Positions 1 through 9,530 of a stretch of DNA of 64,000 nt are shown one piece after another. Each line of letters opens with the position of its first letter. The first letter of the stretch is position 1. Made by a program: the position numbers and the translations under genes. This DNA comes from Stenotrophomonas beteli. GTDB lineage: Bacteria > Pseudomonadota > Gammaproteobacteria > Xanthomonadales > Xanthomonadaceae. The notes under the pieces are model-generated. The model saw only the letters and a list, made by a program, of their open reading frames with translations. It did not search any database and was not told where the DNA came from. The stretch lies in contig NZ_LLXV01000049.1 in NCBI RefSeq assembly GCF_001431665.1, positions 26,246-90,245 of the forward strand, read 5' to 3'.

Positions 1-612
1 ATGCAACCGCTGGACGTGGTGCACCAGATCCTGCCGACGCTGGACGGCATCCGTGCCGAGCTGCCGAATGGCTACCTGCTGGAAACCGGCGGTACGGTGG
101 AGGATTCGGCGCGTGGCCAGAACTCGATCAAGGCCGGCATGCCGCTGTTCCTGGTGGTGGTGGCCACGCTGCTGATGCTGCAGCTGCGCAGCTTCTCGCG
201 TGCGGCGATGGTGCTGGTGACCGCGCCGCTGGGCATCATCGGTGCGACCCTGTTCCTGCTGCTGTTCCGCGCGCCGTTCGGCTTCGTGGCCTTGCTGGGC
301 ACGATCGCACTGGCCGGCATGATCATGCGCAACTCGGTGATCCTGATCGACCAGATCCAGCAGGACATCGATGCCGGGCATGATCGCTGGCATTCGATCA
401 TCGACGCCACGGTACGCCGTTTCCGCCCGATCGTGCTGACCGCGCTTGCCGCGGTGCTGGCGATGATTCCGCTGTCGCGCAGCGCGTTCTACGGCTCGAT
501 GGCGATCTCGATCATGGGCGGCCTGATCGTGGGTACGGTGCTGACCCTGGTGTTCCTGCCGGCGCTGTACGCGGCCTGGTTCCGGGTCAAGCCGGACGAA
601 TCCGGGGCGTAA
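1..612 (+). CDS. RND efflux transporter, C-terminal fragment (5' end outside window)
   Basis: This is the last 203 residues of an inner-membrane RND (HAE1/AcrB-type) proton-driven efflux pump; the reading frame is already open at base 1, so the first ~800 residues of a usual ~1030-residue pump lie outside. Visible are the final periplasmic stretch, then hydrophobic helices around residues 47-63, 72-85, 93-118, 140-155 and 165-195, with the family motif GTIALAGMIMRNSVILIDQI in the middle. It ends at TAA in a convergent arrangement with the LysR gene. Substrate and partner proteins cannot be told from this part. Methionine 1 is only the first base of the window, not a start site. Confidence 0.9.
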   Translation: MQPLDVVHQILPTLDGIRAELPNGYLLETGGTVEDSARGQNSIKAGMPLFLVVVATLLMLQLRSFSRAAMVLVTAPLGIIGATLFLLLFRAPFGFVALLGTIALAGMIMRNSVILIDQIQQDIDAGHDRWHSIIDATVRRFRPIVLTALAAVLAMIPLSRSAFYGSMAISIMGGLIVGTVLTLVFLPALYAAWFRVKPDESGA

Positions 613-631
613 CCCTTTGGGTTCGCCCGTC

Positions 632-672
632 GGGGTCGGATCCCTTTCCCTCTGGGAAAGGGATCCGACCCC
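632..672. repeat. GGGGTC palindrome, copy 1
   Basis: A near-perfect 41 bp palindrome opening GGGGTCGGATCCCTTTCC and closing with its complement. It lies between two convergent genes (RND pump and LysR). The same sequence type recurs at 14932, 16933, 34210, 53778, 58387 and 63895. It folds into a strong hairpin but has no U-tract, so a terminator role is not established. Confidence 0.85.
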
Positions 673-702
673 ATGCATGAAGCATCCACGCAGGCCGTGG
701 TT

Positions 703-1608
703 CTACTGCAGGTGCAGGCCGATCCGCAGCACCGGCAGCAGCCATTCAATGAACACCTGCACGCGCAGCGCACGGTGTTGCCGATGCGGTTGCAACAGGG
801 TCACCGGCAAGGGCTGCGCCACGTACTGCGGCATCACCTCCACCAATGCGCCTGATTCCAGTTCGGCCTGCACGTCGTAGCGCGGAATCTGCAGCAGCCC
901 CAGTCCGGCCACGCAGCACGCGATCGACGCCTCGGCGCTGTTCACCCGCACCCACCCAGGCATCGGCAGCGTGCGCAGCTGGCCGCCCTCCTGCCATTCC
1001 CACGGTTCCACCCGCGCCGTGGTCGGCGATGCGTAGTTCACCGCGCGGTGCTGCTGCAGGTCGTCAGGATGCTGCGGTACGCCGTGCCCGCGCAGGTAGG
1101 CCGGTGCGGCAACGTTGACGAAGTGGAGCTGGCCCAGCGTGCGGGCCACCAGGCTGGAATCGCCCAGCTGGCCAACCCGCAGCACCGCATCGCAACCGTC
1201 TTCGATCAGGTTCACCGCGCGGTCGGTCATGCCCAGGTCCACCTCCACCTGCGGATACCGCGCGAAGAAATCCGGCAGCGCCGGGGCGATGATGCGACGG
1301 CCGATGCGGCTGGGCACGTCGATCTTCAGCAGGCCCATCGGTTGCGCGTCGTCCTGGCGGAACAGGGTTTCGGCGTCTTCAACCTCGGCGATCAGGCGCA
1401 GGCAGCGGGCATGGAACACGTCGCCGTCGTGGGTGGTGGACACCCGTCGGGTCGAGCGCTGCAGCAGGCGGGTGCCGAGCCGCTGCTCCAGCTCCGCAAT
1501 GGCCGCCGAGACGGTGGAGCGGGGCAGGCCGAGCTGGTCGGCGGCGCGGGTGAAGCTGGCGCACTCCACGACCCGGGTGAAGATGCGGAAGCGATCGATC
1601 CGGTCCAT
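703..1608 (-). CDS. LysR-family transcriptional regulator
   Basis: A 301-residue LysR-type regulator. Residues ~4-62 form the winged helix-turn-helix (FTRAADQLGLPRSTVSAAIAEL), followed by the two-lobed effector-binding domain to the C-terminus. Length is normal for the family. It is divergent from the SDR oxidoreductase gene at 1726, with 117 bp between the starts, the usual layout for a LysR protein controlling its neighbour. That the SDR gene is the target is inference; the ligand is unknown. Confidence 0.93.
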   Translation of the reverse strand: MDRIDRFRIFTRVVECASFTRAADQLGLPRSTVSAAIAELEQRLGTRLLQRSTRRVSTTHDGDVFHARCLRLIAEVEDAETLFRQDDAQPMGLLKIDVPSRIGRRIIAPALPDFFARYPQVEVDLGMTDRAVNLIEDGCDAVLRVGQLGDSSLVARTLGQLHFVNVAAPAYLRGHGVPQHPDDLQQHRAVNYASPTTARVEPWEWQEGGQLRTLPMPGWVRVNSAEASIACCVAGLGLLQIPRYDVQAELESGALVEVMPQYVAQPLPVTLLQPHRQHRALRVQVFIEWLLPVLRIGLHLQ

Positions 1609-1725
1609 TGTTCGCTGGCTCTGGAAAGTTAAGTCAATGTGGCGGGCTTTATCCGCATTTTCTGCACGATATCGTCGTCAGGGCAGGGTTGCCACCCCGG
1701 GCAGCCCCCTCCCGAGACCGAAGCC

Positions 1726-2499
1726 ATGACCGACCATTCCCTCAAGGGCAAGACCGTGCTGATCGCCGGTGGCGCCAAGAACCTGGGCGGACTGATCGCC
1801 CGCGACTTCGCCAGCCAGGGCGCCAAAGCCATCGTCATCCACTACAACAGCGCCGCCACCCAGGCCGAAGCAGAGGCGACCGTCGCCGCCGTGCAGGCCG
1901 CCGGCAGCAAGGCGGTGGCCCTGCAGGGCGACCTGACTTCGGCGGTGGCGATGGAGCGCTTGTTCGCCGATGCCGTGGCCGCAGTCGGCCGTCCCGACAT
2001 CGCCATCAACACGGTGGGCAAGGTACTGAAGAAGCCGCTGCTGGACATCAGCGAAGCGGAGTACGACCAGATGAGCGCGGTCAACGCCAAGGCGGCGTTC
2101 TTCTTCCTCAAGGAAGCCGGCCGCCACGTCAACGACGGCGGCCGGATCTGCACCCTGGTCACCTCGCTGCTGGGTGCGTTCACGCCGTTCTACTCCAGCT
2201 ATGCCGGCACCAAGGCGCCGGTGGAGCATTTCACCCGCGCGGCATCGAAGGAGTTCGGTGAGCGCGGCATCTCGGTGACCGCGATCGGGCCCGGTCCGAT
2301 GGATACGCCGTTCTTCTATCCAGCCGAGAGTGCCGACGCGCAGGCGTATCACAAGACCGCAGCGGCGCTGTCGGCGTTCACCCGCACGGGCCTGACCGAC
2401 ATCGCCGACATCGTGCCGTGGATCCGTTTCCTGGTCACCGATGGCTGGTGGATGACCGGGCAGACCATCCTGGTCAATGGTGGGTACACCACCAAATAA
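1726..2499 (+). CDS. SDR-family NAD(P)-dependent oxidoreductase
   Basis: A 257-residue classical short-chain dehydrogenase/reductase. The nucleotide-binding loop is at residues ~15-22 (GGAKNLGG, a variant of TGxxxGxG), the NNAG position reads NTVG, and the catalytic Tyr159-x3-Lys163 pair (YAGTK) follows Ser147. The start at 1726 gives the standard N-terminus; an in-frame ATG at 1639 would add 29 residues before the Rossmann strand and overlap the promoter region. It is probably under control of the divergent LysR gene. The substrate is not predictable from sequence alone. Confidence 0.9.
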   Translation: MTDHSLKGKTVLIAGGAKNLGGLIARDFASQGAKAIVIHYNSAATQAEAEATVAAVQAAGSKAVALQGDLTSAVAMERLFADAVAAVGRPDIAINTVGKVLKKPLLDISEAEYDQMSAVNAKAAFFFLKEAGRHVNDGGRICTLVTSLLGAFTPFYSSYAGTKAPVEHFTRAASKEFGERGISVTAIGPGPMDTPFFYPAESADAQAYHKTAAALSAFTRTGLTDIADIVPWIRFLVTDGWWMTGQTILVNGGYTTK

Positions 2500-2500
2500 T

Positions 2501-2523
2501 GCAGCCACGCGTGGCGTGGCTGC
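2501..2523 (+). terminator. Hairpin just after the SDR gene
   Basis: A 10 bp perfect stem (GCAGCCACGC / GCGTGGCTGC) with a 3 nt loop begins one base after the SDR stop codon. No U-tract follows, so it may be a transcript-end stabiliser rather than a full intrinsic terminator. Confidence 0.4.
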
Positions 2524-2532
2524 GGCCTCCCT

Positions 2533-2589
2533 GTAGAGTCGAGCCGTGCTCGACTCAGGCAACAGCAGTCGAGCATGGTTCGACTCTAC
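2533..2589. repeat. SMAG/REP inverted dimer
   Basis: Two GTAG-headed REP palindromes in opposite orientation (GTAGAGTCGAGC...GCTCGAC and its mirror ending GTCGAACCATGC / CTAC) lie between the convergent SDR gene and leuB. This is the typical dimer layout of S. maltophilia GTAG (SMAG) repeats. Confidence 0.85.
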
Positions 2590-2606
2590 AGGTGTTGCCG
2601 GACAGG

Positions 2607-3668
2607 TCAGCCCAGCCTGGCCAGCACCGCGTCGGTCGCGGCGGCGGTGCTTACCGCCTGGCCCTTGGCGGCCAGATCGGCGGTGAACACGCCGTCGTCC
2701 AGCACCGCGTGCACGGCCGCTTCCACCGCCGCAGCCTCTGCTTCCAGCCCGAGCGAATGGCGCAGCAGCATCGCGGCGCTGAAGATCGTCGCGTACGGAT
2801 TGGCGATGCCCTTGCCGGCGATGTCCGGGGCCGAACCGTGGATGGGTTCGTAGATGCCGACCGCACCCGCCTCGCCCAGCGAGGCCGAGGGCAGCAGGCC
2901 CAGCGAACCGGCCAGCATCGAAGCTTCGTCGGTGAGGATGTCGCCGAACATGTTCTCGGTCACGATCACGTCGTACTCGCGCGGCTTGGCCAGCAGGTGC
3001 ATGGCCATCGAATCGACCAGCTGGTGTTCCAGCGCCACGTCCGGGAACTCCTCGCGGCCGATGCGCGCGGCCACGTCACGCCACAGGCGCGAGGTTTCCA
3101 GCACGTTGGCCTTGTCCACCGAGGTGACCTTGCCGCGGCGTTGCCGGGCCAGGCCGAACGCACTGCGCAGCACGCGTTCGATTTCGGCCACGGTGTAGCG
3201 GCACAGGTCGCTGGCGCTGTCGGCGTCGCGGGTCTTGTCACCGAAGTAGATGCCGCCGGTCAGTTCGCGTACCACCACGAAGTCCACGCCCTGCAGCAGC
3301 TCAGCCTTGATCGGCGAGGCGTGCAGCGCGGCCTCGTGGGTGCGCACCGGGCGCAGGTTGGCGTACAGGCCCAGTGCCTTGCGGATCGCCAGCAGGCCCT
3401 GTTCCGGGCGCACCTTGGCGTTCGGATCGGACCACTTCGGGCCGCCGACCGCGCCCAGCAGCACCGCGTTGGCGGCCTTGCAGGCTTCCAGGGTCGACGC
3501 CGGCAGTGGCTCGCCATGGCGATCGATGGCGATGCCACCAATGTCATGCTCGCTGAAGGTGAAGGTGTGGTTGAAGCGTTCGGCGACGGCCTTCAGGACG
3601 GCGACCGCCGCGGCGGCCACTTCCGGGCCGATGCCATCACCGGGCAGGACAACAATCTCAGCGTGCAT
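2607..3668 (-). CDS. leuB: 3-isopropylmalate dehydrogenase
   Basis: Cytoplasmic NAD-dependent oxidative decarboxylation of (2R,3S)-3-isopropylmalate, the third committed step of leucine synthesis. The 353-residue protein has the decarboxylating-dehydrogenase fold: the N-terminal GDGIGPEV motif, GAVGGPKW loop, and the C-terminal metal/NAD signature [25 protein letters not shown]. The start at 3668 fits the family N-terminus ([17 protein letters not shown]); an upstream in-frame ATG at 3788 lies deep inside leuD. It is the last gene of the ilv-leu operon and overlaps the end of leuD by 11 bp, suggesting coupled translation. Confidence 0.97.
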   Translation of the reverse strand: MHAEIVVLPGDGIGPEVAAAAVAVLKAVAERFNHTFTFSEHDIGGIAIDRHGEPLPASTLEACKAANAVLLGAVGGPKWSDPNAKVRPEQGLLAIRKALGLYANLRPVRTHEAALHASPIKAELLQGVDFVVVRELTGGIYFGDKTRDADSASDLCRYTVAEIERVLRSAFGLARQRRGKVTSVDKANVLETSRLWRDVAARIGREEFPDVALEHQLVDSMAMHLLAKPREYDVIVTENMFGDILTDEASMLAGSLGLLPSASLGEAGAVGIYEPIHGSAPDIAGKGIANPYATIFSAAMLLRHSLGLEAEAAAVEAAVHAVLDDGVFTADLAAKGQAVSTAAATDAVLARLG

Positions 3669-4236
3669 GCTCACTCTCGTAGCGTTCGATTTCGGGGACA
3701 CGGCCCAACAGATAGCCCAACTGGTCGACACCTTCCAGCAGGCAGGTCTGCGAGAAGCCATCCAGCGGGAAGGAATAGACGCGGCCATCCGGCGTGCGCA
3801 GTTCGCGCGCGGCCACGTCGATGGTCAGCTCATCGTCCGGGCGCTGCATCAGCGCCTGCACGTCGGCTTCGTCCAGCACGATCGGCAGCAGGCCGTTCTT
3901 CAGCGAGTTGCCGCGGAAGATGTCGGCGATCTCGCTGCTTACAATGGCGCGCAGGCCGAGGTCGGTCAGCGCCCACGGTGCATGCTCGCGCGATGAGCCG
4001 CAGCCGAAGTTGCGGCCCGCCAGCAGGATGCTGCGGCCGGCATTGCGCGGCTGGTTGAAGGCAAAGTCGGCCACCGGCGCACCATCGGCCTGCCAGCGCC
4101 AGTCGTTGAACGCATTGCGGCCCAGGCCGGCACGCTCGGTGGTGGACAGGAACCGTGCCGGAATGATCTGGTCGGTGTCGATGTTGGTCTGGCGCAGCAC
4201 CACGCTGGCCGAGGTCAGGGTACGGAAACCGGCCAT
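3658..4236 (-). CDS. leuD: 3-isopropylmalate dehydratase, small subunit
   Basis: Small (swivel) subunit of isopropylmalate isomerase; with LeuC it isomerises 2- to 3-isopropylmalate. At 192 residues it is slightly shorter than many proteobacterial LeuD proteins (~200-215). The family motif [13 protein letters not shown] is near residue 20 and [17 protein letters not shown] near residue 75. The start codon shares one base with the leuC stop (TGATG), and the end overlaps leuB by 11 bp, so the three genes are tightly coupled. Confidence 0.96.
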   Translation of the reverse strand: MAGFRTLTSASVVLRQTNIDTDQIIPARFLSTTERAGLGRNAFNDWRWQADGAPVADFAFNQPRNAGRSILLAGRNFGCGSSREHAPWALTDLGLRAIVSSEIADIFRGNSLKNGLLPIVLDEADVQALMQRPDDELTIDVAARELRTPDGRVYSFPLDGFSQTCLLEGVDQLGYLLGRVPEIERYESEHAR

Positions 4237-5654
4237 CACGCCACCTCCTGTGCGAACAGTTCGCGGGTATCGGCAACGTGCCCGTTCACTGCGGCCCACG
4301 CCGCGCTCATCGGCGAGGCCAGCAGCGTGCGCGAACCGGGACCCTGGCGGCCCTCGAAGTTGCGGTTGCTGGTGCTCACGGCCAGCTGGCCGGGCGCCAC
4401 CAGATCACCGTTCATGGCAATGCACATCGAGCAGCCCGGCTCGCGCCATTCGGCACCCGCAGCGCGCACGATCTCGTGGATGCCTTCGGCTTCAGCCTCG
4501 CGCTTGACGATCTCCGAGCCCGGCACCACCAGCATGCGCACGCGCTCGGCGACGCGGCGTCCACGCAGCACCTGCGCCACTTCACGCATGTCGCTCAGGC
4601 GGCCGTTGGTGCACGAGCCGACGAACACCACGTCCACCGGCGTGCCGGCCAGTGCCTTGCCGGCCTGGAAGTGCATGTAGTCCAGGCCCTTCTGTGCGGC
4701 GGCATCGTTGGCGGCGGGAATCGGTGCATCCACCGCGATGGCCGTGCCCGGATGGGTGCCCCAGGTCAGGGTCGGGCGGATGTCGGCGGCGTCGATGTGC
4801 ACCTCGCTGTCGAAGCGCGCACCGTCATCGCTGCGCAGCTGTTGCCAGCGGGCGACGGCGGCATCGAAGTCGGCGCCCTTGGGGCCGCGCGGGGTATTGG
4901 CGACGAAGTCGAAGGTGACCTGGTCCGGGGCGACCATGCCGGCACGCGCGCCGGCCTCGATCGACATGTTGCACAGGGTCATGCGCTGTTCCATGTCCAT
5001 CGCTTCGATGGTGCTGCCACGGAACTCGATCACATGCCCGGTGCCGCCGTTGACGCCGATCACGCCGATGATGTGCAGGACCACGTCCTTGGCGCCGACG
5101 CCGGATGCCAGCGCACCGTCAACGGTGATTGCCAGGGTCCTGGCCTTGCGCTGCAGCAGGCACTGGGTGGCCAGCACGTGGCCGACTTCACTGGTGCCGA
5201 TGCCGAACGCCAGCGAACCGAACGCGCCGTGGGTGGAGGTGTGGCTGTCGCCACAGACGATGGTCATGCCGGGCTGGGTGAAGCCCTGCTCGGGCGCGAT
5301 CACGTGGACGATGCCGCGGTTGTCCGAAGCCATGTCGAACAGCTCGATGCCGTGCTCGGCGCAGTTGCGCGCCAGCGTGGCGACCTGCGCTTCGGAGGCG
5401 GCGCTGGCATAGGGCAGCGTGCCGTCGGCGCCGGCCGGCAGGGTCGGCGTGGAATGGTCCATCGTCGCCTTGGTACGGTCCGGGCGGCGCGGCGACAGGC
5501 CACGCTCGCGCAGCTCGGTGAACGCCTGCGGCGAGGTCACCTCGTGGATCAGGTGCAGGTCGATGTACAGCACGGCGGGCGCGCTTTCAGATTCGGGAAC
5601 CACCACGTGGGCGTCCCACAGTTTGTCGTACAGGGTGCGGGGTGCGGAAGTCAT
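4236..5654 (-). CDS. leuC: 3-isopropylmalate dehydratase, large subunit
   Basis: Large aconitase-fold subunit of isopropylmalate isomerase, which carries the [4Fe-4S] cluster. The 472-residue protein shows the expected substrate motif [13 protein letters not shown] and the cluster cysteines in [10 protein letters not shown] and in CSMCIAMN. Length is standard. It follows the methyltransferase gene by about 60 bp and is joined to leuD by a TGATG stop/start overlap. Confidence 0.97.
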   Translation of the reverse strand: MTSAPRTLYDKLWDAHVVVPESESAPAVLYIDLHLIHEVTSPQAFTELRERGLSPRRPDRTKATMDHSTPTLPAGADGTLPYASAASEAQVATLARNCAEHGIELFDMASDNRGIVHVIAPEQGFTQPGMTIVCGDSHTSTHGAFGSLAFGIGTSEVGHVLATQCLLQRKARTLAITVDGALASGVGAKDVVLHIIGVIGVNGGTGHVIEFRGSTIEAMDMEQRMTLCNMSIEAGARAGMVAPDQVTFDFVANTPRGPKGADFDAAVARWQQLRSDDGARFDSEVHIDAADIRPTLTWGTHPGTAIAVDAPIPAANDAAAQKGLDYMHFQAGKALAGTPVDVVFVGSCTNGRLSDMREVAQVLRGRRVAERVRMLVVPGSEIVKREAEAEGIHEIVRAAGAEWREPGCSMCIAMNGDLVAPGQLAVSTSNRNFEGRQGPGSRTLLASPMSAAWAAVNGHVADTRELFAQEVA

Positions 5655-5714
5655 GCGTATGCCTGGCAGAAGTACGAAATAGCGGACATCAGGAAAGATA
5701 GCGAAAAGGTCATG

Positions 5715-6494
5715 TCAGCGGCGGCGGGCGAGCACGCGCAGCCGCACGTAGTCGGCCAGCGGCTGGCCGGTGGCGCTGCGCGGCAGATCGGCCAGCAGCG
5801 CGGTGGCGGCCTCGCGCACGGTGGCGCGGGCATCGGCCGGCAGGTCATCCAGCAGCGGCGCGGCGAACACCCGCAGCCAGCCGGCAACGCCGGTCGGCAG
5901 CGCGGTCGGGCGCGGCGTGCACTCGATCAGTTGAATCTGGAAACCATGCTGGCGCAGGCGGTCGGCGTAGGCATCGGCCGTCGGGAAATACCACTGGAAC
6001 GTGCTGGAACCGTGGCCGTGGGCCACGCGCGCAGCCTGTACCGCAGCAATGATCGTTGCGACGTTGCCGTGGCCGCCGAACTCGGCGACGAAACGTCCAC
6101 CCGGGCGCAAGGCCCGGCGCACGCCTTCCAGCACCCGGTCGGGGTTGCCCATCCAGTGCAGCGCGGCGTTGCTGAACACCGCATCGAATTCACTGTTGAA
6201 GGTCAGCGCGTGGCCATCCATCACCTGCGCATCGACGCCACGCGCGCGGGCGGCGACCACCAGTTCCGGCGAAGCATCCACGCCGTGGATGCGTGCACCG
6301 CTCAGGGCCAGCTCGGTGCTGAGCACGCCATCGCCACAGCCCAGGTCGAGGATGCGCTCCCCGGCGCGCGGGTCGAGCAGGCGCGCGACCGCACCGCCGA
6401 GCAACGGCACGAAGCCGGCGTCGATCGCATAGTCCTGGGCGTTCCACTGCTGGCCAGCGGCGCTGGCCGGGGTGGGGGTGTCGAAGGCGCTCAT
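5715..6494 (-). CDS. Class I SAM-dependent methyltransferase inside the leu operon (Tam-like)
   Basis: A 259-residue cytoplasmic methyltransferase. The SAM motif I (ILDLGCGDGVLS, residues ~46-57), the acidic end of strand 2 (GVDAS) and motif IV (FSNAALHWM, resembling FANASLQWL of E. coli trans-aconitate methyltransferase Tam) are clear; the C-terminal half carries a Trp-containing substrate region as in Tam. It starts 10 bp after leuA with a good ribosome site (GAGGAA) and lies 60 bp before leuC, so it is part of the operon. Yeast Tmt1, of this type, methylates 3-isopropylmalate as well as trans-aconitate, so a leucine-pathway intermediate is a sensible but unproven substrate. Confidence 0.88.
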   Translation of the reverse strand: MSAFDTPTPASAAGQQWNAQDYAIDAGFVPLLGGAVARLLDPRAGERILDLGCGDGVLSTELALSGARIHGVDASPELVVAARARGVDAQVMDGHALTFNSEFDAVFSNAALHWMGNPDRVLEGVRRALRPGGRFVAEFGGHGNVATIIAAVQAARVAHGHGSSTFQWYFPTADAYADRLRQHGFQIQLIECTPRPTALPTGVAGWLRVFAAPLLDDLPADARATVREAATALLADLPRSATGQPLADYVRLRVLARRR

Positions 6495-6504
6495 CTCGGC
6501 TTCC

Positions 6505-8090
<1,586 letters not shown>

Positions 8091-8094
<4 letters not shown>

Positions 8095-9182
8095 AGGGAA
8101 ATCTCCTCGACAGCGGGTGCGACGGCTTGCAGGGGGGAAGGGGAAGATGTGCGGGATGGGGGCGCGCTGGCCTTGGCTGGCGAGCGCGGGGGTTCGCTGC
8201 GCCGTCGCCGCGGTTTGCGCGGCGGGCGTGGACGGATGTCGGTGAGCAGGCCGGCCAGTACGCCGGCATCGATGTTGCCGCCGGACACCACCGCGCACTT
8301 GCGACGGCCTGCGACGCGACGACCGGCCGCCAGCGCCAGCGCGCCGGCGCCCTCGGCGATGATGTGTTCTTCCAGCGCCAGCCGGACCAGGGTTTCGCGC
8401 AGTTCGGCCTCGCGCACGATCACCACATCGTCCAGCAGCGAGCTGCACAGGCGGCGGGTCAGGAAGCCGGGGATCTTTACCCGCACGCCGTCAGCCAGCG
8501 AGGCTGCGGGGGCAATGTCGCGCAGATCACCGCGGATCGCGCGCGCCATCGAATCGACACCTTCCACCTGTGCGCCGATCACGCGCACGCCCTGTGATTT
8601 CAGCGCCAGCGCAACGCCGGAGGCCAGCCCGCCGCCGCCGATCGGCACGATCACCACGTCGGGAGCGTGCGCGGCCAGCTCGATGCCGACCGTGCCCTGG
8701 CCGGCGATCACGTCGGCATCGTCGAACGCGGACAGGAAACGGTAGCCATGGCGCTGTGCCAGTTCCACGGCGAAGGCATAGGCCTCGTCATAGCTGTTGC
8801 CGTGCTGGCGCACGGTGGCGCCCCAGTGGGCGACACCAGCGATCTTGGTGGCCGGGGCGCCGTGCGGCATCACGGTGATCGCCGGCACGTCCAGGCGGTA
8901 GGCGGCCCAGGCCACGCCCTGGGCGTGGTTGCCAGCCGAAGCGCAGATCACCGGCCGGCTATCGCCGCGCTCGCGGCCGGCCAGCAGCGCGTTCAGTGCA
9001 CCGCGCACCTTGTAGGAGCCGGTGCGCTGCAGGTTCTCCAGCTTCAGCCAGGTACCGAAGCGTTCGGCATGGTGCAGTGGGGTGGGCGGCAGGAAGCGGC
9101 GCAGGCGGGCCTGCGCGGCCAGGACATCGGCGACGCTTACGTCGCCGACATCGCTTTCCTGGCTGGTATCAGCGGCCGGCAT
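8091..9182 (-). CDS. ilvA: Threonine deaminase (ammonia-lyase), short form without ACT domain
   Basis: A PLP-dependent fold-type II enzyme converting threonine to 2-oxobutyrate, the entry to isoleucine. The PLP lysine is in [11 protein letters not shown], the phosphate loop is [11 protein letters not shown], and SAGNHAQG is present. At ~363 residues it ends soon after the catalytic domain: the ~180-residue C-terminal ACT-like regulatory region of classical IlvA is missing and is replaced by about 45 residues rich in Arg, Pro, Ser and Ala. Start at 9182 (MPAADTSQ) is preferred; an in-frame ATG at 9215 is possible, and neither has a strong ribosome site. It sits between ilvM and leuA and its stop overlaps the leuA GTG. 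Confidence 0.92.
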
Positions 9183-9278
9183 GGGCCACCGGCGGGGTGC
9201 GGGCGACCACCGCATGCGGGCACGGGCGGCGAAGAAGACGCCTCCGTACCGGCACCGTGGTCATTACGGTACGGGTGT

Positions 9279-9530
9279 TCATGGCGATACTCCTTCCACC
9301 GCGGTGACCTGCACGGACACGCAGTCGTAGATCTTCTCGATCTGCCGGCACAGCGTTTCGGCCGGGCGCTGACCATCCACCACCAGTTGCAGGTGCCAGC
9401 GGCCATCGTCGGCGGCCACCGGCGCACCGCTGATCGCACGCGGCGCGAAGCCGCGACGCTCGGCCATGCCGATCACGCGCAGCAGCGCGCCCTCGGCCGG
9501 GTGCAGCACCAGGTCAAGCCGGTAGTGCAT
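9279..9530 (-). CDS. ilvM: Acetolactate synthase 2, small regulatory subunit
   Basis: An 83-residue ACT-domain protein matching the size of E. coli IlvM (87). It pairs with IlvG to form acetohydroxyacid synthase II and stabilises the active enzyme. The beta-alpha-beta pattern is visible (YRLDLVLHPAEGALLRVIGMAERRGF, then WHLQLVVDG). Its start lies inside the end of ilvG (17 bp overlap), so it is translationally coupled. After its stop there are about 96 bp before ilvA. Confidence 0.93.
   Translation of the reverse strand: MHYRLDLVLHPAEGALLRVIGMAERRGFAPRAISGAPVAADDGRWHLQLVVDGQRPAETLCRQIEKIYDCVSVQVTAVEGVSP

Noticed and set aside
632..672. Calling the GGGGTC palindromes intrinsic terminators
   Set aside because: None has a U-tract on either strand and one lies in a divergent promoter region, so they are listed as repeats.
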